64,000 nucleotides of DNA, taken from Bacillota bacterium (GTDB lineage Bacteria > Bacillota > Clostridia > Oscillospirales > Acutalibacteraceae). The notes below the pieces were generated by a model that saw nothing but the letters and a program-made list of their open reading frames with translations, had not been told where the DNA came from and did not search any database. Location of the stretch: the NCBI GenBank assembly GCA_023410445.1, contig JAEYPT010000001.1, positions 124,001 through 188,000 of the forward strand, read 5' to 3'. Shown piece after piece: positions 34,236 to 42,307 of the stretch. Both the position numbers and the translations under genes were made by a program. Every line of letters starts with the position of its first letter. Position 1 is the stretch's first letter.

Positions 34236-35078
34236 TTCGCTGTGGAAGCCTTTTCCGATGATCTCGCTGGTGTTGGAGATCAGCAGAAACGCGTCGGGTT
34301 CAACTTTTTTGATGTATTTCCGAAGCTGCACCGCCTGCGAACGCTTCATGACGGTGAAGATGATATATTTGTGGTTGTGGGAAAACGCGCCGGTTGCGTC
34401 GCAGACCGTGGCGCTCCGGTCCAGTACGTTGACGATGTAATCGCAGATCACATCCGGCTTGGAGCAGATCACGTTGAAATATTTGCTCAGATTGATGCTT
34501 TCAATCACGCCGTCGATCACGAGTGATTTCATCAGGAGGCCTAGGAATGAGAACAGCGCCGTCTTGATGCTGAAGATAAAAAAGGCGGTAAGGGTAATCA
34601 GCAGGTCGGAATAGAAAAGGGCGCGCCCGATATCCGCGCTGGTGTGCTTTTTCACAATCATCGCGAGGATGTCCGTTCCGCCGGAGGAAGCGCCCAGGTA
34701 GAACAGCAGGGCGGAGCCAAACGCGGGCAGCGCCACGGCGAAAATCAGTTCCAGCATCGGCTGGTCCGTCAGCGGCTGGCTCATGGGAAACAACCAACCC
34801 AGTGCCGAAATGGCTCCCGAGAGCAGCAGACTGGAATACACGGTTTTAACGCCGAAGCTTTTCCCCAGAAACACAAATCCGATTCCGACCAGAACAATGT
34901 TCAGGATGAAATTGGAAGTTGCCGGGGAAAGCGGCGTAACCTTCCCCAGAACGACGGACAGGCCGGAAACGCCGCCGAAGGTGAAATTATTGGGAAACTT
35001 AAAAAAGTAGATTCCTACCGCAATGATCAGGGTACTCAGTGTAATCATAGAGTAATTCCGGAAGGTCTCTTTTTTCAT
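34233..35078 (-). CDS. YitT family membrane protein (DUF161 + DUF2179)
   Basis: A 281-residue protein. The N-terminal DUF161 part has five to six membrane segments (FTFGGVSGLSVVLG, GASSGGTDILAMIVKKH); the C-terminal cytoplasmic DUF2179 domain (about 195-281) has AFSHNHKYIIFTVMKRSQAV. Transport function unknown in the family. Monocistronic. Confidence 0.88.
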   Translation of the reverse strand: MKKETFRNYSMITLSTLIIAVGIYFFKFPNNFTFGGVSGLSVVLGKVTPLSPATSNFILNIVLVGIGFVFLGKSFGVKTVYSSLLLSGAISALGWLFPMSQPLTDQPMLELIFAVALPAFGSALLFYLGASSGGTDILAMIVKKHTSADIGRALFYSDLLITLTAFFIFSIKTALFSFLGLLMKSLVIDGVIESINLSKYFNVICSKPDVICDYIVNVLDRSATVCDATGAFSHNHKYIIFTVMKRSQAVQLRKYIKKVEPDAFLLISNTSEIIGKGFHSE

Positions 35079-35185
35079 GGATACGTTCCTCCGTGTGACA
35101 GGACGCTTGACCGATTTTTCAATTCATCTATTATAGCATTCCTTTTTGTCGAATGGGTAAGATATAAAAAAATTTAAAAAGCCTC

Positions 35186-35214
35186 TTTACAGATGTGCGA
35201 AAGCATGCTATTAT
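35186..35214 (+). promoter_or_regulatory. Promoter of perR-rubrerythrin
   Basis: TTTACA (35186-35191), 17 bp spacer, TATTAT (35209-35214). Start expected near 35221. Confidence 0.8.
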
Positions 35215-35226
35215 TAAAACAAGAAA

Positions 35227-35239
35227 AGTAATCATTACT
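35227..35239. promoter_or_regulatory. Per box-like operator
   Basis: AGTAATCATTACT is a perfect palindrome around a central C and matches the Per/Fur box core (TAATNATTA). It sits just after the predicted transcription start of the Fur-family gene, so it is the probable autoregulatory site and should also control the rubrerythrin. Confidence 0.75.
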
Positions 35240-35255
35240 ATTTTGAGGTGACCCA

Positions 35256-35669
35256 ATGGAACAAAAGCGGAATTACAGCCGGAAACGCGAGGCGATTCTA
35301 AGAGCCGTGCGCTCCACGACGTCTCATCCGACGGCGGAATGGGTGTATCAGACGCTGAAGCCGGAATATCCCGATTTAAGCCTTGGTACGGTCTACCGCA
35401 ATCTGTCACAGTTTAAAGAAGACGGCGTGATCATCAGCGTTGGAATCGTCAACGGGCAGGAGCGATTTGACGGGAACATTCAGCCGCACACGCATTTCGT
35501 TTGTTCGCAATGCGGGTCGGTGCTGGATATTCCGGATGACCGGCCGGAGCCTGGCCGCATCGAGCGGATTGCTCAGAACCATCATATCCGCATCGATTCG
35601 GCGGACATCATGCTGCGCGGCATCTGTTCCGAATGTCTTAGCCGGCAAAGCAGTAAAATCGATTCCTAA
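35256..35669 (+). CDS. perR: PerR-like Fur family peroxide regulator
   Basis: A 137-residue Fur-family repressor: winged helix (about 1-75, HPTAEWVYQTLKPEYPDLSLGTVYRNL), the His-rich PHTHFVCSQCG and the second CxxC (ICSECL) forming the structural Zn site. Its partner gene is rubrerythrin and its operator resembles a Per box, so peroxide sensing is likelier than iron sensing. RBS TGAGGTGA. Confidence 0.82.
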   Translation: MEQKRNYSRKREAILRAVRSTTSHPTAEWVYQTLKPEYPDLSLGTVYRNLSQFKEDGVIISVGIVNGQERFDGNIQPHTHFVCSQCGSVLDIPDDRPEPGRIERIAQNHHIRIDSADIMLRGICSECLSRQSSKIDS

Positions 35670-35717
35670 TAGCGTCCCAAACACAATTATATTTCTAAAA
35701 AACAGGAGGAATTATCC

Positions 35718-36263
35718 ATGAAAAAGTTTGTTTGCTCCGTCTGCGGTTATGTGTACGAAGGGGATCAGCCGCCGGAAAAGTGCCCTCAGTGCGGCGCGCC
35801 CAAAGAAAAATTCGTCGAGAAGACGGAAGGTGCTTCTTTCGCCTGCGAGCATAAGGTCGGTGTGGCTCAGGGCGTTGACAAGGAAGTTTACGAAGGCCTT
35901 AAGGCGAATTTTCAGGGCGAATGCACGGAAGTCGGCATGTACCTTGCCATGAGCCGTCAGGCAGACCGTGAAGGTTACCCGGAAATCGCCGAGGCGTTTA
36001 AGAAGTACGCACTGGAAGAGGCGGAGCATGCCTCCAAATTTGCTGAACTGCTCGGCGAAGTGCTGACCGACAGCACCAAAAAGAACCTTTCCATGCGGGT
36101 GGAAGCGGAAACCGGAGCCTGCTCCGGGAAGCTGGAGCTTGCCAAGCGCGCAAAGGCCCTTGATTACGATGCCATCCACGATACCGTGCACGAGATGGCC
36201 AAGGACGAGGCTCGCCACGGTGCGGGTTTCCAGGGCCTCCTGAAACGGTACTTTGGGGAATAA
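35718..36263 (+). CDS. Reverse rubrerythrin (rubredoxin domain at N-terminus)
   Basis: A 181-residue protein: a rubredoxin-like FeS4 domain with FVCSVCGYVYEG and KCPQCGAP (about 4-28), then a ferritin-like di-iron domain (about 50-181) with GECTEVGMYLAM, EEAEHASKFAELLG and KDEARHGAGFQGLL. This domain order is reversed relative to classical rubrerythrin and is typical of clostridial NADH-driven H2O2/O2 reduction. RBS ACAGGAGGAAT. Encoded 48 nt after perR. Confidence 0.95.
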   Translation: MKKFVCSVCGYVYEGDQPPEKCPQCGAPKEKFVEKTEGASFACEHKVGVAQGVDKEVYEGLKANFQGECTEVGMYLAMSRQADREGYPEIAEAFKKYALEEAEHASKFAELLGEVLTDSTKKNLSMRVEAETGACSGKLELAKRAKALDYDAIHDTVHEMAKDEARHGAGFQGLLKRYFGE

Positions 36264-36275
36264 TCCTTTGTGAAA

Positions 36276-36325
36276 AGAAGAAGAAGGAAATCGGCTCTTT
36301 TTGCCGGTTTCCTTCTTCTTTTTTA
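36276..36325 (+). terminator. Terminator after rubrerythrin
   Basis: AAGAAGAAGGAAATCGGC pairs with GCCGGTTTCCTTCTTCTT, followed by TTTT. Confidence 0.88.
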
Positions 36326-36455
36326 CCCCTGTTTTTTAAGTTTTGCCGATACGACAGAAAAGAATTAAAATCGTCATTTTACATGAAAGATTTTTACATT
36401 TTAAGTTACAATTAGCTAAATAAATTAATATTTTTCACTAAATCAAAAATAACGC

Positions 36456-36482
36456 TTGACAATCCTCCTTTTCTGGTATAAT
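36456..36482 (+). promoter_or_regulatory. Strong promoter of the tRNA-like element and Zn-ribbon gene
   Basis: Consensus TTGACA (36456-36461) and consensus TATAAT (36477-36482) with a short 15 bp spacer. Transcription should begin near 36489. Confidence 0.7.
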
Positions 36483-36495
36483 CTTTAGAATATGC

Positions 36496-36513
36496 AGTGC
36501 GAGAATTCGCACT
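36496..36513 (+). other. Small hairpin at the start of the transcript
   Basis: AGTGCG-agaatt-CGCACT, between the promoter and the tRNA-like element. No T run, so not a terminator. Confidence 0.5.
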
Positions 36514-36525
36514 TCGCAGAAATAT

Positions 36526-36594
36526 GCCCCAGTAGCTTAACGCAAGAGCATTGGTACATTCCAAAGGTTGTCGGTTCAACTCCGTCCCAGGGCA
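36526..36594 (+). ncRNA. Degenerate tRNA-like element
   Basis: A 69-base sequence with tRNA outline. The acceptor stem GCCCCAG/CCAGGGC has five of seven pairs plus a discriminator A. The D stem is GCTT/GAGC with a short loop lacking the GG pair. The T arm is GTCGG-TTCAACT-CCGTC with one mismatch. The anticodon arm is too short by about three bases (TTGG-TACATT-CCAA), so no clear anticodon can be read, and no CCA is encoded. It is either a decayed tRNA gene or a tRNA mimic in the leader of the next gene, which starts 31 nt downstream. A functional tRNA is unlikely. Confidence 0.5.
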
Positions 36595-36624
36595 AAAATT
36601 TTTCATTCAAGTGAGGTAAAAATT

Positions 36625-36903
36625 ATGTTTGAAGACAAAACGTTGGTCTGTCAGGAATGTGGGAAGGAGTTTACTTGGACTGCCGGAGAGCAGGAGTTCT
36701 ACTCTGCGAAAGGCTTTACCAATGAACCCAAACGGTGCCCGGATTGCCGCAAAGCCCGCAGAATGAACCAGAAGCCGCAGCGTGAAATGTACGATGCAAC
36801 CTGCGCAGCATGCGGAGCTCCCTGCAAGGTTCCGTTCCAGCCGACGGAAGGCCGTCCGGTCTATTGCAGCGAGTGCTTTGCAAAGATGAAGGAACAGGGC
36901 TGA
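36625..36903 (+). CDS. Small zinc-ribbon protein
   Basis: A 92-residue protein with two Zn-binding units: LVCQECGKEF with KRCPDCRKARR (about 8-50), and CAACGAPCKVPFQPTEGRP with YCSECF (about 63-86). This is the family of probable zinc-ribbon/CxxC proteins common in Firmicutes; function unknown, nucleic-acid or protein binding likely. Start ATG with GTGAGGT upstream. It appears to be transcribed from the strong promoter that first reads the tRNA-like element. Confidence 0.82.
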   Translation: MFEDKTLVCQECGKEFTWTAGEQEFYSAKGFTNEPKRCPDCRKARRMNQKPQREMYDATCAACGAPCKVPFQPTEGRPVYCSECFAKMKEQG

Positions 36904-36925
36904 TTCAGCCATCCTATGAAATTTC

Positions 36926-36964
36926 GTGCGATCCATGCGGTTTTCGTGTGGACCGCACTTTTTG
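36926..36964 (+). terminator. Terminator after Zn-ribbon gene
   Basis: GTGCGATCC and GGACCGCAC (one mismatch) followed by TTTTTGT. Confidence 0.75.
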
Positions 36965-37006
36965 TATGCTTTTTTCATTTGAATCGAAAGAAGGGAAAGA
37001 AACCCA

Positions 37007-37540
37007 ATGATTTTATCAGGAAAAGAAATACTACGCCGTATAGGGAAGGATATCGTAATTGAGCCGTATACTGAAAAAAGGCTGAACCCCAACAGCTATA
37101 ATCTGTGTTTGTACCATGAACTTCTGGTTTATGAAAATCCAGTACTGGATATGAAAAAGCCAAATCCGGTGAAAACGATTGAGATTCCGGAGTCCGGCCT
37201 TGAGCTCCAGCCGGGAAAGCTGTATCTGGGCCGGACGGTGGAATATACCAAAACGGAAAACCTTGTCCCCATGCTGGAAGGACGGTCTTCCGTGGGCAGA
37301 CTGGGCCTGTTCATTCATATTACGGCGGGATTCGGCGACGTGGGCTTCGCGGGTTACTGGACCCTTGAAATGTTCTGCACGCAGCCGGTCATCATCTACC
37401 CGGGCGTTGAAATCTGCCAGATTTATTATCATTCGATCGAAGGTGATTTCGATCGCTATGCATCCGGAAAATACCAGAACAATAACGGCATTCAGCCGAG
37501 TCTGCTTTATAAAGATTTTGAAAAAAAGAGCGAAAAATAG
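37007..37540 (+). CDS. dcd: dCTP deaminase
   Basis: A 177-residue trimeric nucleotide deaminase of the dUTPase superfamily: LNPNSYNLCLYHELLVY near the start and the active-site stretch MLEGRSSVGRLGLFIH-ITAGFGDVGFAGYWTLE (about 84-117), whose Glu acts in catalysis. It makes dUTP (or dUMP in the bifunctional form) from dCTP. Start ATG with GAAAGGGAAAG upstream. Confidence 0.92.
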   Translation: MILSGKEILRRIGKDIVIEPYTEKRLNPNSYNLCLYHELLVYENPVLDMKKPNPVKTIEIPESGLELQPGKLYLGRTVEYTKTENLVPMLEGRSSVGRLGLFIHITAGFGDVGFAGYWTLEMFCTQPVIIYPGVEICQIYYHSIEGDFDRYASGKYQNNNGIQPSLLYKDFEKKSEK

Positions 37541-37546
37541 GGTAAA

Positions 37547-37981
37547 CTATTTTTCACTCTTCTTGTGGCATTCGCGGCAGTAACCGTAAATTTCCAGATT
37601 ATGACCGGTTGCGTAAAATCCGCTTTTTCCTGGCAGCTGTTTTTCGTAGTCGTCCAGCGGGCAGTCGTCGATGGGCAGCATTTTATGGCAGCCGAGACAC
37701 ACAAGGTAGTGCCGGTGCACCATACGGTTTAATTCGAACAGCGATTTTCCGCCTTCCAGTGCGTTCATTTTCCGCACGATGTCCTTGGAAACCAGAAGCT
37801 CCAAAGTCCGATAGACGGTGGAAAGGCTGATATCCGCGCTCTTTTCCCGGAGCGCGAGGTAAATCTGTTCCGCCGGTACCGGCTGTGCGCTCTGCTCAAG
37901 AAAATCCAGAACGTCGGAGCGGTGCCGAGTGTTTTTCAGCCCGCAGTGCCTTAGTTTTTTGCCGTTGTCGTGCGGATCCAT
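37547..37981 (-). CDS. Fur family regulator (Zur/PerR-like)
   Basis: A 144-residue Fur-family protein: winged helix (about 1-85, ISLSTVYRTLELLVSKDIVRK), FELNRMVHRHYLVCLGCHKM and CRECHK forming the structural zinc site. Its metal or peroxide specificity cannot be read from sequence; it is distinct from the PerR-like gene at 35256. Start at MDPHDNGKK with GGGAG nine bases upstream, in preference to an ATG that abuts the same site. Convergent with dcd. Confidence 0.82.
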   Translation of the reverse strand: MDPHDNGKKLRHCGLKNTRHRSDVLDFLEQSAQPVPAEQIYLALREKSADISLSTVYRTLELLVSKDIVRKMNALEGGKSLFELNRMVHRHYLVCLGCHKMLPIDDCPLDDYEKQLPGKSGFYATGHNLEIYGYCRECHKKSEK

Positions 37982-38131
37982 GTTCAACATCTCCCTGCAG
38001 ATTGAGCGGGCGCCTCATTTGACAATTTTGGTTTCCGCCGCTAAAATTATACCATAAATTATAAAAAAAAGCACGGGGACTCCGCCTTTTTGTGGAGCGC
38101 TCCGCTGCGGAAATTATGGGAGATGGAACGC

Positions 38132-38605
38132 ATGAGTACTCATTCCGAAAAGGCGGTTGCGCTTTTTAAACAGGGCTATAACTGCGCGCAGGCGGTTTTC
38201 GCGGCCTTCTGCGACGTGACCGGTCTTCCCGAGCAGACGGCGCTGAAGGTATCGGCGTCCTTCGGCGGGGGCGTGGCGCATATGCGGGAAGTCTGCGGCG
38301 CCGTCAGCGGTATGTGCATGGTAACCGGAATGCTGTACGGCTTCGACGACCCGAAAAATCCGAGTGCGAAAACGGAGCATTACAAGCTGGTGCAGAAGCT
38401 GATCGGTCAGTTCCGGGAACAAAACGGCTCTATCGTCTGCCGCGAGCTGCTTGGTCTTGCCCCGGAGTTCCGCAGCCCGGAACCGCTGACACAGGAGCAG
38501 AAGCAGAAAGCGCCGCATTCCTGCGCTAATATGATCGCCGGGGCGGCGGAAATTTTAGATGAATTTCTTGAAAATCAAAATAAAGCTTCGCATTCCGGCT
38601 CCTGA
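38132..38605 (+). CDS. C_GCAxxG_C_C family redox-type protein
   Basis: A 157-residue protein of the C-GCAxxG-C-C family, small cysteine-rich proteins of unknown, probably redox or metal-binding, function. Visible motif: GYNCAQAVFAAFCDVTGL then GGGVAHMREVCGAVSGMCMV, with later Cys in IVCRELLG and HSCANMI. Start ATG with GGGAGA eight bases upstream. Confidence 0.82.
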   Translation: MSTHSEKAVALFKQGYNCAQAVFAAFCDVTGLPEQTALKVSASFGGGVAHMREVCGAVSGMCMVTGMLYGFDDPKNPSAKTEHYKLVQKLIGQFREQNGSIVCRELLGLAPEFRSPEPLTQEQKQKAPHSCANMIAGAAEILDEFLENQNKASHSGS

Positions 38606-38654
38606 ATAACCGGCCGAAAAAGGGTCACACTATTCCCGAGAAAGGGGTAGTGCC

Positions 38655-38885
38655 ATGCTTGATAAAATCGCTTTGACTATATTGATCATCGGCGGGCTGA
38701 ACTGGGGCTCCATCGGACTCTTTGGGTTTGACATTGTTGGGTGGATCTTCGGCGGTCAGCTTACGGCAGGCAGCCGCATTGTTTTTGTTCTCGTTGCGAT
38801 TGCCGCCCTGTGGTGCATTAAATTCTACATGCATGACCATGAGGAAGAGGAACACCACCACGACGTGCCGGTGCACAACGCTTGA
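38655..38885 (+). CDS. DUF378 (YuzA-like) small membrane protein
   Basis: A 76-residue protein with two membrane segments (about 5-25 and 38-55) and the family motif GGLNWGSIGLFGFDIVGWIFG, ending in a His/Glu-rich tail (HDHEEEEHHHDVP) that could bind metal. Function unknown. RBS AGAAAGGGG. Confidence 0.85.
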   Translation: MLDKIALTILIIGGLNWGSIGLFGFDIVGWIFGGQLTAGSRIVFVLVAIAALWCIKFYMHDHEEEEHHHDVPVHNA

Positions 38886-38901
38886 AAATGAATAACAAAA
38901 T

Positions 38902-38938
38902 GCCGCCTTTCCGCAGGATGCGGAGGGCGGCGTTTTTT
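38902..38938 (+). terminator. Terminator after DUF378 gene
   Basis: GCCGCCtttCCGCA-gga-TGCGGagGGCGGC followed by GTTTTTT. Confidence 0.9.
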
Positions 38939-39710
38939 ATACGGCGGTACGGTTGTTTTCGTAAATAATTCGGAGCCCTTCCAGCAATAGAATGTCGGAA
39001 TAAACAATGTCGCGTTCACACAGCGGCACGATTTCCTTCGCGAGGCCCCCGGTTGCCACTACGCTGCATTTTTTTCCAAGTTCCTGCTCAATGTGGTTGC
39101 ACATGCCGTCGATCATGTAGGCGGTTCCGTTCATGACGCCGCAACGCATACACTCAACGGTATCTTCACCGATGACCTTTTCCGGGGCTTCCAGGCTGAT
39201 GGAGGGAAGCTGAGCCGTGCGGTTGGTCAGTGCGTCCAGCGCGACTCCAACTCCCGGAACGATCGCGCCGCCCAGCATAGTGCGGTCATCATCCAGAACC
39301 GTAAAGGTGGTGGCAGTTCCCATATCCAGAATGATGCAGGGCCCTTCAAACAGGTCCGCCGCGGCGACACACCCGACGAGCAGGTCAGCGCCTACCATTT
39401 CTCCGTTTCGAATACCAATATTTATGCCGGTTTTGGTTTTCGGACCCACGCACAGCGCATGAACGCCGGTCAGACGGTGCACCGCCCGCTGCAGGGACCG
39501 GTTGACCGGCGGCACAACGGAACTGATGGCCACGTCTTTGATCTCGGCAAGCGAAATCCCGTAAATATCAAGAATATCCCGCAGTTCAATGGCGTACTGA
39601 TCTTCCATCCTTGCGCGATCCGTAGCCATGCGGGAGACAAAAAGAAGTTTTTTGCCATCGTATACTCCAAGTGTGATGTTCGTGTTCCCAATATCAAGAA
39701 CCAATAGCAT
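38937..39710 (-). CDS. coaX: Type III pantothenate kinase
   Basis: A 257-residue ASKHA-fold kinase of CoA synthesis: LLVLDIGNTNITLGVYDG start, GADLLVGCVAA and IILDMGTATTFTVLD (about 118-132) with the catalytic Asp, and PGVGVALDAL. Unlike CoaA it is not feedback-inhibited by CoA. Confidence 0.95.
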   Translation of the reverse strand: MLLVLDIGNTNITLGVYDGKKLLFVSRMATDRARMEDQYAIELRDILDIYGISLAEIKDVAISSVVPPVNRSLQRAVHRLTGVHALCVGPKTKTGINIGIRNGEMVGADLLVGCVAAADLFEGPCIILDMGTATTFTVLDDDRTMLGGAIVPGVGVALDALTNRTAQLPSISLEAPEKVIGEDTVECMRCGVMNGTAYMIDGMCNHIEQELGKKCSVVATGGLAKEIVPLCERDIVYSDILLLEGLRIIYENNRTAV

Positions 39711-39763
39711 GTCTCAGCCGCTCCTGTCGTAGATTATTTTCGGTTCCCCAAGAATACAGAAGC

Positions 39764-39792
39764 ATTATAGCAATATCGCCCGGAATATGCAA
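39764..39792 (-). promoter_or_regulatory. Promoter of coaX
   Basis: Minus strand TTGCAT (39792-39787), 17 bp spacer, TATAAT (39769-39764). Confidence 0.7.
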
Positions 39793-39944
39793 TGCTGAAA
39801 TTCCTTTTCAGGGACAATCGGAAATTTTCTACCCTTTTCTATTACAGTATAAGAAAATACGCGGCGGCTGAACAGCAGCTCGGAGGGTTCCATGTTTCAT
39901 GCATCGGTCCGAATGCACCAAGGTTGGGCGACCTAATACGGTTG

Positions 39945-41789
39945 CTATCGGAACAGCCTGCCGATCAGGGACGCGCACTGGTAAAAAAGCGCGGAAGTGT
40001 ACCAGGCGGCGGCGAACTGCCAGAATGCGCTGAACAGGCACAGCTTCCAGCTTCCGGTTTCCCGGCGGATCGCGGCAAGGGCGGCCGAGCAGGGGGTATA
40101 GAGCAGGGTGAAAATCAGGAAGGAGCAGGCGCTCAGCGGGTTGAAAACCTGCTGAAGCCCCGCGGCGGGATTCGGCGCGAGTAGAACACCGAACGAGCCG
40201 ACAATGCTTTCTTTGGCGACCAGACCGGTCAGGAGCGCTACGGCTGCCCGCCAGTCAGCGAAGCCGCAGAGCGTGAAAATTGGGGCGATCATCCGTCCGG
40301 CCGCGGCCAGCAGACTGAGAGAGCTGTTCTCCGCAGCCCGAAGATCCGGCGACAGGAACTGCAAAACCCAGACAACGACTGTCGCGGCGAAAACAGTGGT
40401 ACCGGCCCGCTGCAAAAAATCCCGGATGCGGCGGCCGACATGTCGGCGAATATTGTCCCATGTTGGCATGCGGTAGTCGGGCAGTTCCATTAAAAAGGCA
40501 TCGGGCTCGCCTTTTAGGATGCTTTTCTTAAATAAGAATGCGGAGCCGAGCCCCGCCATGATGCCGAGCCCGTAAAGCAGCAGCAGAGCGAGCGCCTGAC
40601 GCCCGGGGAAAAACACGCCTGCGAGGAGGGCGTAGACGGGAAGCTTGGCGCTGCACGAAAGAAATGGCGTAATCAGGATGGTCAGCCGCCGGTCCTTTTC
40701 GCTCTCGAGAATCCGGGAGCCCATCACCGCGGGAACGGTGCAGCCGAAGCCCATCAGAAGCGGCACGAAGGAGCGCCCGGAAAGGCCGATCTTTCGCATT
40801 GGCGCGTCCATAATAAACGCGGCTCGCGCCATGTAGCCGCTGTCCTCCAATAAGGAGAGCAGCAGGAACAGCAGCAGAATCTGCGGCAGAAACGCGGCCA
40901 CCGCCCCAATACCGGAAAGGACTCCGTTGAGAAGCAGGCTTCTGAGCCATGGAGCAGCACCCACGGCGTTCAGAAATCCGCCGAGCAGTGTGGAGAGAAG
41001 CCGGATGAGTTCCGTCATCCAGCGAACCAGAGAAGCGCCGGGCGGCCCAAAGGTAATGAGGAAAACCGACAGAACCAGCATAAAGAACAATGGAATCGCC
41101 GTAATGCGCCCGGCAGCGATCCGATCAATTTTCTCAGTGAGGCCCCTGCCCTTGCCGGAGCGTCGAACGGCTTTGGAAAGAACGGATTCAATGTAGCGGT
41201 ACCGTGTTTCCGCTTCCTCCAGATCGGGGTCGTTCCCGGTATGAGCTTTAAAATTAGGGTGTCGCCGCCCCTGCGGTTTTTCAGAGGCGAGGCGGGCAGC
41301 GCGCAGCAGGGCCCCGGTTCCTTCACCTTTGGAGGCCCGAACTGGAATTACCGGCACCCCAAGCAGAGTTTGAAGCAGCGCGTAATCGATGAGGTCCCCC
41401 CGGTGGGCGGCGACGTCGGCCATTGTCATAGCAACTACGACCGGCGTTCCGGTTTCCAGAAGCTGCGTGGTCAGGTACAGGTTTCGTTCCAGATTCCCGG
41501 CGTCCACCACATTGATCACCGCGTCGGGGCGGCCTTTCGCAAGGAAATTTCCCGCAATGCCTTCTTCGGGCGTATAGGGGGTCAGCGAATAAATCCCGGG
41601 CAGATCGATGATCCGGGCGCAGAAATCGTGGTCGCAGGCTGTTCCGCTACGGCGCTCCACCGTAACCCCGGGCCAGTTCCCAACCTCGGCGCTGGAGCCC
41701 GTGAGACGGTTGAACAGCGTCGTTTTTCCGCTGTTTGGGTTCCCTGCCAGGGCAAATACGGGCATTCTGATTTGTTCCATAACATTCAC
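39945..41789 (-). CDS. feoB: FeoB-like ferrous iron transporter
   Basis: A 614-residue protein. N-terminal G domain: P-loop GNPNSGKT (16-23), switch region VGNWPGVTVE, G3 DLPGIYSL. The G4 position reads TMAD (Thr122) instead of the usual NxxD. The C-terminal part has eight or more membrane segments with two Gate domains (for example MGFGCTVPAVMGSRILES). FeoB imports Fe2+. No FeoA gene is near. The frame opens with a GTG overlapping the spmB stop; an ATG nine bases later, with GGTGA upstream, may be the true start. It appears to be the third gene of a spmA-spmB-feoB operon. Confidence 0.85.
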   Translation of the reverse strand: MNVMEQIRMPVFALAGNPNSGKTTLFNRLTGSSAEVGNWPGVTVERRSGTACDHDFCARIIDLPGIYSLTPYTPEEGIAGNFLAKGRPDAVINVVDAGNLERNLYLTTQLLETGTPVVVAMTMADVAAHRGDLIDYALLQTLLGVPVIPVRASKGEGTGALLRAARLASEKPQGRRHPNFKAHTGNDPDLEEAETRYRYIESVLSKAVRRSGKGRGLTEKIDRIAAGRITAIPLFFMLVLSVFLITFGPPGASLVRWMTELIRLLSTLLGGFLNAVGAAPWLRSLLLNGVLSGIGAVAAFLPQILLLFLLLSLLEDSGYMARAAFIMDAPMRKIGLSGRSFVPLLMGFGCTVPAVMGSRILESEKDRRLTILITPFLSCSAKLPVYALLAGVFFPGRQALALLLLYGLGIMAGLGSAFLFKKSILKGEPDAFLMELPDYRMPTWDNIRRHVGRRIRDFLQRAGTTVFAATVVVWVLQFLSPDLRAAENSSLSLLAAAGRMIAPIFTLCGFADWRAAVALLTGLVAKESIVGSFGVLLAPNPAAGLQQVFNPLSACSFLIFTLLYTPCSAALAAIRRETGSWKLCLFSAFWQFAAAWYTSALFYQCASLIGRLFR

Positions 41790-42307
41790 CGGAAGAACAG
41801 GCGCACAGCAAGCGCCGAGACGATAACGGCGGTCAGGTCCCCCGTCAGCGCGGCGGGAATGGTGTGGCGCGATTTACGGATATCCACAGCCCCGAAATAA
41901 ACGGCGATCGCATAAAAAGTTGTTTCCGTAGCGCCAGACATCACCGAGGCTACCCGCCCGACGAAGCTGTCGGGCCCATAAGATTTAAAGATCTGCGTCA
42001 AAATGGCCGTGGAGCCGCTGCCGGAAACCGGCTTGATGAGAACAAGAGGCATTACCTGCGCTGGAAGCCCCAGCGCGGCCGCCGCCGGGGCAAGAAACGA
42101 AGAAAGTAGGTCCAGCGCGCCGGAGGCACTGAACATGGTTACGGCCATAATAAGACCGATCAGCGAGGGAAGAATGGAGACGGAGCTGTGAAGCCCTTCT
42201 TTTGCCCCGTCGAGAAATGTGTCGAACAACGGAACACCGCGGAATAGCCCGAACAGGACGATGCACAGAATGACGACGGGAACCGCATAGGTTCCGAGCT
42301 TATCCAC
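41786..42307 (-). CDS. spmB: Spore maturation protein B
   Basis: A 173-residue membrane protein with a nucleoside-recognition (Gate) domain: PSLIGLIMAVTMFSASGALDLL and KPVSGSGSTAILTQIFKSYGPDS. In Bacillus SpmA/SpmB are needed for full spore core dehydration. It overlaps spmA by 8 nt and feoB by 4 nt. Confidence 0.93.
   Translation of the reverse strand: MDKLGTYAVPVVILCIVLFGLFRGVPLFDTFLDGAKEGLHSSVSILPSLIGLIMAVTMFSASGALDLLSSFLAPAAAALGLPAQVMPLVLIKPVSGSGSTAILTQIFKSYGPDSFVGRVASVMSGATETTFYAIAVYFGAVDIRKSRHTIPAALTGDLTAVIVSALAVRLFFR

Noticed and set aside
36412..36606. A 64-codon minus-strand frame across the tRNA-like element
   Set aside because: Typical false ORF created by the antisense of a tRNA-like sequence.
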